Shown here piece by piece: positions 7,296-15,527 of a stretch of 64,000 bases of DNA. The stretch comes from CAZRHR01 sp964578885 (GTDB lineage Bacteria > Bacteroidota > Bacteroidia > CAIKAF01). A program made the position numbers and the translations under genes. Within the stretch, counting starts at the first letter, position 1. Every line of letters starts with the position of its first letter. The stretch lies in assembly GCA_964578885.1 (NCBI GenBank), contig CAZOEO010000005.1:1-64000 (forward strand), read 5' to 3'. The notes below the pieces were generated by a model. It worked only from the letters and a program-made list of their open reading frames with translations. It was not told the origin of the DNA and did not search any database.

Positions 7296-8168
7296 ATGAT
7301 GTTTATGACCATGCGTTTTATTTCCATTTTCACTCTTCTTTTAGCCATTCTCACCGCCTGTGGTGGAGCTGACCCGGCTAAGGAAAGATATGAATTTATC
7401 ATCGACTCGCTTCAGCAAGAGCAAAAAAGAAGCGACGAAGTCACCGACTCATACATTGCCGACCTCAATGGCATTCAAGAGCGGCTGGTCGAAATCAAAG
7501 AAAAGCAAGGAATTATCTCTGCCACTGCGGCCAACCCGGAGCTGTCCGATAACCAAAGACAGCAAATCGAAGCAGACCTGGCAGAGCTTCAGCAATACAT
7601 GGAAGAAAACAAACTTCGCATCAACCAGCTGAACCGTAAAATTAAAGCAGATGGTCGGGAAATGAAGGCGCTGCGCGAGTTGATTGCAAGCATGCAGGAA
7701 CAAATCAACCAAAAAGACGCAGAAATCAGTCGACTAATGACCCAATTGGCGACCCTTAATATTCGCATCGACCAGGTAACTCGTTCCTACGACAGCCTCG
7801 ATGTTGTTTCAAAAGAACGCCAAGAAACCATCGATCGCCAGACCGAAGAATTGAACAAGGTATTTTATGCCATTGGTACGTTTAAAGAGCTTCAGGAAAA
7901 CAATGTGGTAGATGCTGGCGGATTGTTTAAAACCAAATCCGGCGCCCGTTTGAAAGAAGCCTTCAACCAGGATTATTTCACCCGTACGGACCTTCGCAAC
8001 TTTAAAGAACTACGTCTGAATTCTAAAAAAGCACGTTTGGCCACCTCTCACCCCTCTTCTTCTTATGAATTGGTACAAGCGGCAAACAGAACTTTTGAAA
8101 AACTGGTGATTAAAGATCCTAAAGCATTCTGGGGAACCAGCCGCTATCTGGTGATTATCCTCGACTAA
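7296..8168 (+). CDS. coiled-coil lipoprotein, conserved Bacteroidota family
   Basis: A 290-residue protein. A lipoprotein signal (R-F-I-S-I-F-T-L-L-L-A-I-L-T-A-C) puts the lipidated Cys at about residue 22. An in-frame ATG at 7311 would give a more typical short signal and is equally possible. Residues about 30-190 are a long, Glu/Gln/Lys-rich coiled coil. The C-terminal 90 residues carry the pattern Y-A-I-G-T-F-K-E-L, D-Y-F-T-R-T-D, T-S-H-P-S-S-S-Y-E-L and W-G-T-S-R-Y-L-V-I-I. I recall this pattern from uncharacterised Bacteroidota lipoproteins. It probably sits in the outer-membrane periplasmic leaflet; the role is unknown. A strong terminator follows. Confidence 0.8.
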   Translation: MMFMTMRFISIFTLLLAILTACGGADPAKERYEFIIDSLQQEQKRSDEVTDSYIADLNGIQERLVEIKEKQGIISATAANPELSDNQRQQIEADLAELQQYMEENKLRINQLNRKIKADGREMKALRELIASMQEQINQKDAEISRLMTQLATLNIRIDQVTRSYDSLDVVSKERQETIDRQTEELNKVFYAIGTFKELQENNVVDAGGLFKTKSGARLKEAFNQDYFTRTDLRNFKELRLNSKKARLATSHPSSSYELVQAANRTFEKLVIKDPKAFWGTSRYLVIILD

Positions 8169-8217
8169 ACCCAAAAGGTTTATCCGTCTTTTCCTGAACA
8201 CCAGGAGAACCTTGTGT

Positions 8218-8254
8218 GCATCGCCGACGCAATACGTGTCGGCGATGCTTTTTT
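8218..8254 (+). terminator. strong rho-independent terminator
   Basis: GCATCGCCGAC (8218-8228) and GTCGGCGATGC (8238-8248) form a perfect 11-bp GC-rich stem with a 9-nt loop, followed by six T. It ends the lipoprotein gene. The following 8255-8448 contains no gene. Confidence 0.9.
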
Positions 8255-8448
8255 ATGACCTTTCCTCCGAAATGGACATTGCGCAGTTAGTACACAGATA
8301 TACATTGCATTGTACAGAAAAATATAACTACATTTTAAAAACATAACTGAAAACACCTGAAAAAGGACCTATTCACCCTGAAAATTGGCTGTCTTCTTTC
8401 GAAACAACCGCCTTATCTTGCTTAACGCTTTCAAACCCAATTGTCGTT

Positions 8449-9330
8449 ATGGAACGTAAAGCATTTTTAAAAACCTTGGGCCTGTTCTCCCTCAGCTCTG
8501 TAGTTATGAAAATAAGCGCTTTAAATCAACTGGCACAAGGACTTCGTCCTTCTGAGAAAATGCCGGTGTTGTTTTTGGGACATGGCAGTCCGATGAATGC
8601 CATTGAGGAAAACGAGTTTGTGCGCGGATTCCGGGAAGTCGCCAAAACACTTCCTTTACCACAAGCGATTCTTTGTATTTCAGCACATTGGGAAACACGA
8701 GGTACTTTTGTAACGGCCATGGAACATCCAAGAACCATTCACGATTTTGGAGGATTTCCTCAAGCGCTTTTCGATGTGCAATATCCCGCGCCGGGAAGCA
8801 TCACCTTGGCCAAAGAAACGCAATCTCTGGTCACCAGTACAGAAGTAGGTTTAGATTTGGATTGGGGCTTAGACCATGGCGCGTGGAGTGTCATCAAACA
8901 TCTTTTCCCCGAAGCCCAAATTCCCGTGGTACAAATGAGTTTGGATTATCGGCAGCCTCCGTCTTATCATTATGCATTGGCCAAAGAATTGCGCGCATTA
9001 CGGAAAAAAGGCGTACTTATTGTTGGCTCCGGCAACATGGTTCATAACCTCCGCATGGTTTCCTGGCCCCGACTCAATGAGCGATTTGGATTCGACTGGG
9101 CTTTGGAAGCGAGCTCCCAAATGAAGAAGCATTTGTTGAATGGAAACCTCCAGCCACTCCTCGATTACCGCAACCAGGGCGCAGCGTTTCAACTAGCAAT
9201 TCCCACGCCGGAGCACTATTTACCACTGATGTATACCATGGGCTTGCAAGAATCGTCAGACAACATTCAGATATTCAATGATGCGCCGGTGGCGGGGGCA
9301 TTGACGATGACGTCGGTGAAATGGGGATAA
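8449..9330 (+). CDS. DODA-type extradiol dioxygenase (YgiD-like)
   Basis: A 293-residue class III extradiol dioxygenase of the 4,5-DOPA dioxygenase family. Metal and active-site blocks visible are LFLGHGSPMNA, C-I-S-A-H-W-E-T-R, GSGNMVHNLR and the late T-P-E-H-Y-L-P-L. E. coli YgiD opens the ring of DOPA and related catechols and is close to this length without a leader. Here there is an extra N-terminus, MERKAFLKTLGLFSLSSVVM, that looks like a degenerate Tat or secretion leader (R-K-x-F-L-K followed by a hydrophobic run). The protein may therefore be exported; the substrate is unknown. Confidence 0.88.
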   Translation: MERKAFLKTLGLFSLSSVVMKISALNQLAQGLRPSEKMPVLFLGHGSPMNAIEENEFVRGFREVAKTLPLPQAILCISAHWETRGTFVTAMEHPRTIHDFGGFPQALFDVQYPAPGSITLAKETQSLVTSTEVGLDLDWGLDHGAWSVIKHLFPEAQIPVVQMSLDYRQPPSYHYALAKELRALRKKGVLIVGSGNMVHNLRMVSWPRLNERFGFDWALEASSQMKKHLLNGNLQPLLDYRNQGAAFQLAIPTPEHYLPLMYTMGLQESSDNIQIFNDAPVAGALTMTSVKWG

Positions 9331-10022
9331 AGTGGGCAAATAAAAATTCAAGATAAATTCGTGTAGACAGCAAGCAGACTTGCGCCCAAACTTTTTCTGC
9401 GAAAAAACTATCACTGTTTTCTGTTTCTTGAAACAGATATGGCACGATGCCTGCAATGTTCGCCTCGTTTCTCAAACAACATCTGTTAAAAGCAAAATAC
9501 GGCCGTTTACCTAATAGTTAAAATATCCAAATGGCACATTTCACTATCTCCTTGATAGATCAAAACTGATTCTATGATTTCCTTTCAGCCATTCCATCTT
9601 CCCTTTGGCAAGCCGCCTTTTCGGCGAAAAAGCAGGCTGTCACACAAAAAGACGTTTCAGCTCGATTCGAATTAAAAAGCTTATAATCAAATTATTTAAA
9701 GGATTATTAAACGCATTTCTTTTAAATATCATTCGCTTATTCCATCATTTCCGAGATAAGAAGACGCCGTCTCACACTTCGTTTCATCATCCCTGTAAAT
9801 AAGTACGCGACTCCGCTTGCTGCATGTCTTTTCTCATTTTCGCCACTCAATTCATTCTCTTCGATTTAAAAGTCGATGGAAAGCTTGTCTCGAAAAAAAT
9901 CGAGGCAGCCATATTTGCTTTTCAACCTTAGCCCAATAAGCAGGCGAGTAAATGTTAAAGTGTAAAATAAAACTCAGACCAAAACATGGATGGTGGGCCG
10001 AAATCGAAAAACCAACGGCTCC
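9331..10022. other. 692-nt gene-poor interval
   Basis: No convincing gene. Open frames here (such as 9605-9802 on plus) are short and AT-driven. Small inverted repeats occur: CTGTTTC-TT-GAAACAG (9421-9436) and CTCGA-(A6)-TCGAG (9889-9904). None has a T tract marking a terminator. It separates the dioxygenase from the convergent amidohydrolase pair. Confidence 0.6.
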
Positions 10023-11270
10023 CTACTCCTGTCGCGTAAATCGTCTATACAACTGCTCCTGTCGCGTATCCAGCTCCTGTGCCACGCCTTTCACCCAAAC
10101 ATGGCTGATGCGCTGCGTCAAAATATCCAAAGCAGGACCATCCGACACAAACAAACTGGCGTCTTTTCCTACTTCCAGGCTTCCAATCTGGTTTTCTAAA
10201 CCGGTTATACGAGCCGGATGCAATGTGATAAGAGGTAAAATATCGGCTTCCTTAAAACCTTCGCCAAGCAGGTAACCTGCGGAAAAAGCTAAATTACGAC
10301 CGCCCATGGCTTCCATGTCGCCCACATAATCCAAGGCCACCAGCACGCCGGCCTGAACCAACGTTTTTAAAAGTGCAACGCGGGAATCCACCGGATCGGA
10401 CGGCATCAAAGGCAATTCATACAACCGGGTTAAAATCACCGGCACCTGCATCTCGCGAATCAAGGGCAATACCTGGGCAGCCCCTTCCGCACCCACCAAC
10501 ACGGGCTTTGGAATGCCCGCTTGTTGGCAAAACAACAATGCTTCCCGGATTTCCATGGCACCCGAAACGTGAATATACATTTTCATCTGACCCTGACGCA
10601 CTTGCCAAAAAACGGTTTCCCTGAGATGTCGGTGTCCGGCGTCCTCGCTTTCCAAAAACTTTTGCATGAGCAAATGTATTTTATCGGCTGAGGGATCTTC
10701 AGACGAACCTCCTTTTGCAGGCAAAACAGAACGTCCAGGCCAATACACATGTAGTCCATCTGCCATAGAAAGAGCGCTTTGGGTCCAGGGCTGCCCATTT
10801 AACTGTAAAACGGAGGATTGACCAGCTACAAAAGGCCCACGCGGTGTCGATTGCACAAAAACGACGCCATTGCGCAACAGCGTGCCGGGTATCTCACTTT
10901 CTGCATTATACGCCACACCCGCACGCACTTCCGGTGTCATTAAAAAAGGCTCCTCCATGTCTATGGTAGCACGAACGGCATCCACTTCGGTGAGCCCTAA
11001 CACATTGTTCAGCAGGGAAAAACCGGGATAAACATGTTTTCCAGTAACATCAATCAGGGTATCGTAGGCTTGTGTGCTGGTTTGGGGTTGATCCAGGTCC
11101 AAAATTTCTACGAGTTTCCCTTGACGAATTCCAATAAATCCTCGTTGAATTTCTTTTCCATTGCCCAAATGAAGTTTTCCGCCGGACAATCCGAAACTAC
11201 CTTGTGCGAACACAGCAAAGCTCAGGCTTAGACCCAGTAAAAGGGTCATGTTTTGTTTATTCCAAATCAT
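10023..11270 (-). CDS. secreted amidohydrolase-family protein lacking the HxH motif
   Basis: A 415-residue protein starting MIWNKQNMTLLLG, with a signal peptide ending near F-A-V-F-A-Q-G. It has the imidazolonepropionase/amidohydrolase layout: an N-terminal strand region (G-G-K-L-H-L-G-N-G), then V-Y-P-G-F, and a classic C-terminus (L-H-P-A-R-I-T-G, I-G-S-L-E-V-G-K-D-A-S-L-F-V). Where the metal-binding HxH should follow P-G-F there is SLLNNVLGL, so the canonical binuclear site is absent and the protein may be non-catalytic or a partner subunit. Its start overlaps the end of the upstream 1005-residue amidohydrolase by 14 nt, implying translational coupling and joint function. Confidence 0.85.
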   Translation of the reverse strand: MIWNKQNMTLLLGLSLSFAVFAQGSFGLSGGKLHLGNGKEIQRGFIGIRQGKLVEILDLDQPQTSTQAYDTLIDVTGKHVYPGFSLLNNVLGLTEVDAVRATIDMEEPFLMTPEVRAGVAYNAESEIPGTLLRNGVVFVQSTPRGPFVAGQSSVLQLNGQPWTQSALSMADGLHVYWPGRSVLPAKGGSSEDPSADKIHLLMQKFLESEDAGHRHLRETVFWQVRQGQMKMYIHVSGAMEIREALLFCQQAGIPKPVLVGAEGAAQVLPLIREMQVPVILTRLYELPLMPSDPVDSRVALLKTLVQAGVLVALDYVGDMEAMGGRNLAFSAGYLLGEGFKEADILPLITLHPARITGLENQIGSLEVGKDASLFVSDGPALDILTQRISHVWVKGVAQELDTRQEQLYRRFTRQE

Positions 11271-14200
11271 CGGCATGATGGATTGATTCACAGTGAAAAT
11301 GTTGCATCTTCTTCATTCGGACAGGCTGGGTTTTTTCTCCTCTGGCAGCCAGATCCAGCATTTTTTGCACGAGCCGGATTTTTTCTTTTTTCGCCGCGGC
11401 CACCAATTGTTGATTCCGCTCCTGGCTGTATCGCAATACCCCATCGACCCAAGTGAATTTCACACGGCTTCCCATGGACATCGGGTGTCCGGACCAAAGC
11501 ACCAAATCGGCATCTTTTCCCACGCGAATGCTGCCCACACGATGGTCGATATGCAACATTTTCGCAGGATTTATGGTCACCATGTTCCAGGCATGTTCTT
11601 CTGGCACACCGCCGTATTTCACGGCTTTCGCCGCTTCCTGATTCAGTCGTCGGCCCATGCTGGCATCATCTGAATTCAATGCAGTAGCCACGCCAGCCCG
11701 ATACAACATGGCCGCATTATAAGGAATGGCATCCCGAACTTCCATTTTATACGCCCACCAATCTGAAAATGTAGATCCGGCAGCGCCATGTTTCGCCATT
11801 TCTTCCGCTACTTTATATCCTTCCAAAATATGGGTAAACGTATTCACCTTAAAACCAAGTGAATCCGCAAGTTGCATCAGCATCAAAATCTCGCTGCGCA
11901 CGTAAGAATGACAAGTAATATGCCTTTTGCCTTCCAGAATTTCCACGAGGGCATCGAGCTCCAGATCCCGGCGAAATGCCGGCGTGTGGAAAGTCGCTTT
12001 ATACGCTTTGGCACGTAAAAAAGCATCCCGAATGGTGGTTTCCACGCCCATTCTGGTTTGCGGATAGCGGTTGGTGTAATGTTCGCCCCAATTGCTTTGC
12101 TTCACATTTTCGCCGAGGGCAAATTTGATAAAACCGGGCGCATCACTAAAAATCATCTCTTCTGCCGTCTGCCCCCAGCGCAACTTAATCATAACCGTCT
12201 GCCCACCAATTGCATTGGCAGAACCATGTAACAAATGTGCGGACGTAACACCACCGCTAAGTTGCTGATAAATATGTGGATCTTCCGGATGCACTACGTC
12301 TGCCATCCGTACTTCCGAGGTAACGCTCTGTCCGCTTTCGTTCACGCCATTTCGCAATGCAATATGGGCGTGTTCGTCAATGATTCCGGCGGTAAGATGC
12401 AGTCCTTCACCTGAAATCACCGTAGCGCCTTTAGGAATCTCCAACCTGGTGCCCACAGCCTTGATCTTTCCGTCGGCAAACCAAACATCCGCACGTGGCA
12501 GAATGCCCTCTTTTTCTCCGGTCCACACGGTGGCTTGCTGAATAAAAACAGAGGCGGCCACAGGCAAAGAATCCGGATGAAATCCGAAAGGATGAAAAGG
12601 GGAAGGCGCTTTCGCTACACCCAGAAAGGGGTTCATCAAAACTCTGTCGTCCCGGGTGGTATCCCAAGGTTCCGGCTGTCCATTTTCTGTTTTTTCCATG
12701 GTCACGGGAAAAAGTTCTCCGCCGGGCGTGGTCACCATGCCTTCCAGGCGGTTGGTGTCTTTGGCATGAAGTTGGAATTGGACGGTTCCTGGAAAAATAG
12801 GGGCAAACAATTGAAAATGAACAGAAGCCTGCTGCCAGGTCGGTTTAATGGAAAATTTAATGGTATCGGTCCAGTAGACATGACCTGAAGGAGAGAGTAA
12901 ACTGCCTTTTAACACCACTTTTTTCGGTTGAAAGCCGGGCCATTTTCCTGCTTGCAGTCGCCATTTTCCCCGAAGATCGATGGGCTTTCTGGCCAAGGTT
13001 TGCCCCCAATGGACCAGCGGCTTCCATTGTCCGGCAGCTACATGCGCCAAAACAACAGGTTCTTCTTTTCCGAACAAAGGAGCCTGTGTAATAAAAGCAA
13101 AGGCTTCCATACCGGGTGCAATGCGACCATACTTTTTATCCAAATTCAACCATTGAGCCGGGGTTTGCGTAAGCGCCTGCAGCAAATCGGAAGTATCGGC
13201 ACCTGCAAAAGCGGCTTTCCGTAAAGCCGATAAAAAATCTCCCGGCTTTTTGGTGCAGGCCAACGCCACAGGAAGTCCGGCGGCCATACATTGTGCAGGA
13301 TTAGAAGGAGCCATTTCCCAATGCATAAGCTGAGTGAGGTCGGCTTTTTCGGAAGCCAGGGGATGTGAAAAATCATAGGCTTCCGGAAAATCTAAAGGCA
13401 AAACCAAACGTACGCCCGACGCTTTAAGCGCCTTTAACTGCTGATATTCATCGCCATGGCCTAATGCAATCCACTGAATATCCCAAGATTTGGCCAACTG
13501 GCAAAGTCGAAGCAGCGACCACTTTCCTCCTGCGTCCAGAAGCCAAGGCCATTTTTTCTGCGCCAATAAGGCTTCAAAAACAAGATTGACTTGTTGATTT
13601 TTTCCAATCCGCGCATACCAATCGACGTCTAGCATGGTTTGCCGGATCAAAGCGATGGCACCCGTTTCAGAAGATGGATACGCCATGGTACTGCTTCCCT
13701 TTTTCAACGACATGGCCGCAGCGATTTCCGGAATCAGGATAGATGTTTGCCTTACTAATTCAGCATAAGTGACCAGGCTGGCCGTGCCGCGAAAAATCCC
13801 ATCTGCTTTTTGAACCACGCCCAGGCCAAAACCGGCCGACAACATGTCTTTTTCCCCGTTGGGTTTCCAATGTTCCGCTGCTTTTTCTTCCGGGCGAACG
13901 GCATCGTTCCAATGAAAGCGATATGGATCTCTTTTCCCCTCGTAAACAGGACTTTGTCCTTGTCTGGATTTAGGTGCAGGCGGAATGGCGTCGGCCAAAT
14001 GAATAAAAGAAGGATAGGCATGGAAGCCCTCTAAGTCCAATCTAGGCAATCCATCGTTTGGCGGCAAACCTGCACGAACGGCCAAGAATTTCCCATCTTT
14101 AATCAATAACGCATGATTGGTGAGCGTCTGATCTTTTTGGGTATGAAGCGTAAGGCCGGTGAGCCAATATGCGGCGGCCGTTTGAGATTCAGGCTGTGTG

Positions 14201-14274
14201 GTGGGCACCCATTGGGCATGAAGGCTGGAAAAAGAAACCATGCTCCACCAAAACCAGGAAAAAAGATGTTTCAT
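11257..14274 (-). CDS. large secreted protein with two amidohydrolase-like domains
   Basis: A 1005-residue protein. MKHLFSWFWWSMVSFSSLHA is the signal peptide; this ATG is preferred over upstream non-ATG starts. Residues about 30-410 look like a degenerate amidohydrolase domain (HAYPSFIHLADAI in place of an HxH motif; a C-terminal G-R-I-A-P-G-M-E-A-F-A-F). A beta-rich linker follows. Residues about 570-990 are a complete domain with GIIDEHAHIAL (His at about 635 and 637), H-S-Y, T-H-I-L-E, N-S-D-D-A-S and V-G-S-I-R-V-G-K-D-A-D-L-V-L. It probably hydrolyses C-N bonds in the periplasm; the substrate is unknown. Paired with the downstream degenerate homologue. Confidence 0.88.
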   Translation of the reverse strand: MKHLFSWFWWSMVSFSSLHAQWVPTTQPESQTAAAYWLTGLTLHTQKDQTLTNHALLIKDGKFLAVRAGLPPNDGLPRLDLEGFHAYPSFIHLADAIPPAPKSRQGQSPVYEGKRDPYRFHWNDAVRPEEKAAEHWKPNGEKDMLSAGFGLGVVQKADGIFRGTASLVTYAELVRQTSILIPEIAAAMSLKKGSSTMAYPSSETGAIALIRQTMLDVDWYARIGKNQQVNLVFEALLAQKKWPWLLDAGGKWSLLRLCQLAKSWDIQWIALGHGDEYQQLKALKASGVRLVLPLDFPEAYDFSHPLASEKADLTQLMHWEMAPSNPAQCMAAGLPVALACTKKPGDFLSALRKAAFAGADTSDLLQALTQTPAQWLNLDKKYGRIAPGMEAFAFITQAPLFGKEEPVVLAHVAAGQWKPLVHWGQTLARKPIDLRGKWRLQAGKWPGFQPKKVVLKGSLLSPSGHVYWTDTIKFSIKPTWQQASVHFQLFAPIFPGTVQFQLHAKDTNRLEGMVTTPGGELFPVTMEKTENGQPEPWDTTRDDRVLMNPFLGVAKAPSPFHPFGFHPDSLPVAASVFIQQATVWTGEKEGILPRADVWFADGKIKAVGTRLEIPKGATVISGEGLHLTAGIIDEHAHIALRNGVNESGQSVTSEVRMADVVHPEDPHIYQQLSGGVTSAHLLHGSANAIGGQTVMIKLRWGQTAEEMIFSDAPGFIKFALGENVKQSNWGEHYTNRYPQTRMGVETTIRDAFLRAKAYKATFHTPAFRRDLELDALVEILEGKRHITCHSYVRSEILMLMQLADSLGFKVNTFTHILEGYKVAEEMAKHGAAGSTFSDWWAYKMEVRDAIPYNAAMLYRAGVATALNSDDASMGRRLNQEAAKAVKYGGVPEEHAWNMVTINPAKMLHIDHRVGSIRVGKDADLVLWSGHPMSMGSRVKFTWVDGVLRYSQERNQQLVAAAKKEKIRLVQKMLDLAARGEKTQPVRMKKMQHFHCESIHHADDLE

Positions 14275-14397
14275 GTAAAGACGACTCAAATGGAGGGAAG
14301 TACCCAAAACGTTCAAAAGTAAAGAATTCTCCGAAACCATGGCCTTACTCAAATGCGGCATCAACAAGTCTTATCTCAGGAAAAACCTAAAGAAATG

Positions 14398-14405
14398 TAC
14401 CTTTG
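14398..14405 (+). promoter_or_regulatory. -7 promoter element (TACCTTTG)
   Basis: An exact TAnnTTTG match 28 nt before the ATG at 14434, in the 159-nt divergent gap with the amidohydrolase gene. Confidence 0.6.
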
Positions 14406-14433
14406 AGCAAGAAGGATTAAAGGAATTGAAGTC

Positions 14434-15444
14434 ATGACAAAGGACATACGGGTTGGCGTAACGGGCGCTGCCGGACATTTGGGTGGAGTGCTGATCCGAA
14501 AGCTATTGGATCAAGGATTTCCTGTGATGGCTCTTGTACAAAAAGATCAACGGGCGCTGGAAGGTTTGGAGGGTCCACTCGAACTTATGTTCGGCAACGT
14601 TACCGATGCCACGGCCATGGATGTATTTGTCCGGCAAGTTGATGTGGTAGTGCACGCTGCGGCTAAAATTGCCATTGGCCAACCCATGGACATTACCATT
14701 CAACAGATTAATGTAGAAGGAACCCGACATCTGGTGAAGGCATGCCTAACGCATGGAAAAAGACTGGTGCACATCAGTTCCGTTCATGCGTTTCAACAAA
14801 ATCCGACCATGGAAATTTTAGACGAACAACGTGCCATGGTAGGTAGTGTAGGAATTCCATATGACGTCACCAAAGCAGAAAGTCAGCGTTTGGTCCTGGA
14901 TGCTTGTATGCAAAACGGTTTAAATGCTGTGGTTTTATGCCCTTCATCCATCATTGGCCCTCCGGATTTTAAACCATCTCTGATTGGTCAGGCCATTAGC
15001 GATATGCTCAAAGGAAAAATCCCGGCACTTTTCGAAGGTGGATTTGACTTTACCGATGTACGGGACGTGGCAGACGCTTGTGTGGAAGCCATTCAATCTC
15101 CTATCCGTGGAGAAGCTTTCATATTGGCGGGCAAATGGTACAGCATGAAATCCCTCAGTGTGCTCTTAGGAAATGCAGCCGGCAAACAAATTCGGATTCC
15201 GGAATTACCCGTAGGATTAGCCCGGGTTTTGGCCAGAGGCGTGGAATGGGGCGCGAAAATCTCTGGAAAAACGCCTTATTTCACCCGCGAAGCGGTAGAT
15301 ATTTTGGTCGCAGGAAACAGACTCACTTCCTCAGAAAAAGCAAAACAGCATCTGAATTATAATCCCAGACCACTGGAAAAATCCCTAAGCGATTATGTCC
15401 AATGGTTAAAATATCCTGAGCGAAAAGACTGGCATCGGCGATAA
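14434..15444 (+). CDS. NAD-dependent epimerase/dehydratase (extended SDR)
   Basis: A 336-residue extended short-chain dehydrogenase. The nucleotide-binding motif is GVTGAAGHLGG at residues 8-18, followed by D-V-V-V-H-A-A-A, I-S-S-V-H-A-F (catalytic Ser region) and YDVTKAESQ (Tyr and Lys of YxxxK). The later F-D-F-T-D-V-R-D-V-A and the C-terminal D-Y-V-Q-W-L fit the dihydroflavonol-4-reductase-like subgroup. Those enzymes use NAD(P)H on diverse aldehydes and ketones or act as epimerases; the substrate cannot be told. Transcribed singly. Confidence 0.9.
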   Translation: MTKDIRVGVTGAAGHLGGVLIRKLLDQGFPVMALVQKDQRALEGLEGPLELMFGNVTDATAMDVFVRQVDVVVHAAAKIAIGQPMDITIQQINVEGTRHLVKACLTHGKRLVHISSVHAFQQNPTMEILDEQRAMVGSVGIPYDVTKAESQRLVLDACMQNGLNAVVLCPSSIIGPPDFKPSLIGQAISDMLKGKIPALFEGGFDFTDVRDVADACVEAIQSPIRGEAFILAGKWYSMKSLSVLLGNAAGKQIRIPELPVGLARVLARGVEWGAKISGKTPYFTREAVDILVAGNRLTSSEKAKQHLNYNPRPLEKSLSDYVQWLKYPERKDWHRR

Positions 15445-15527
15445 AGTGTTCCCGCGTCTTCCCATGGTCTAACCAAAATGAGGGAACTTTTTCGTAGTTT
15501 TAATCATCTGTTCGCTTGCATAACAAA

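Noticed and set aside
9661..9700. tRNA-like TTCGAATT in the 9.3-10.0 kb gap
   Set aside because: Only the T-loop-like octamer fits; no acceptor stem, anticodon arm or CCA end can be folded around it.
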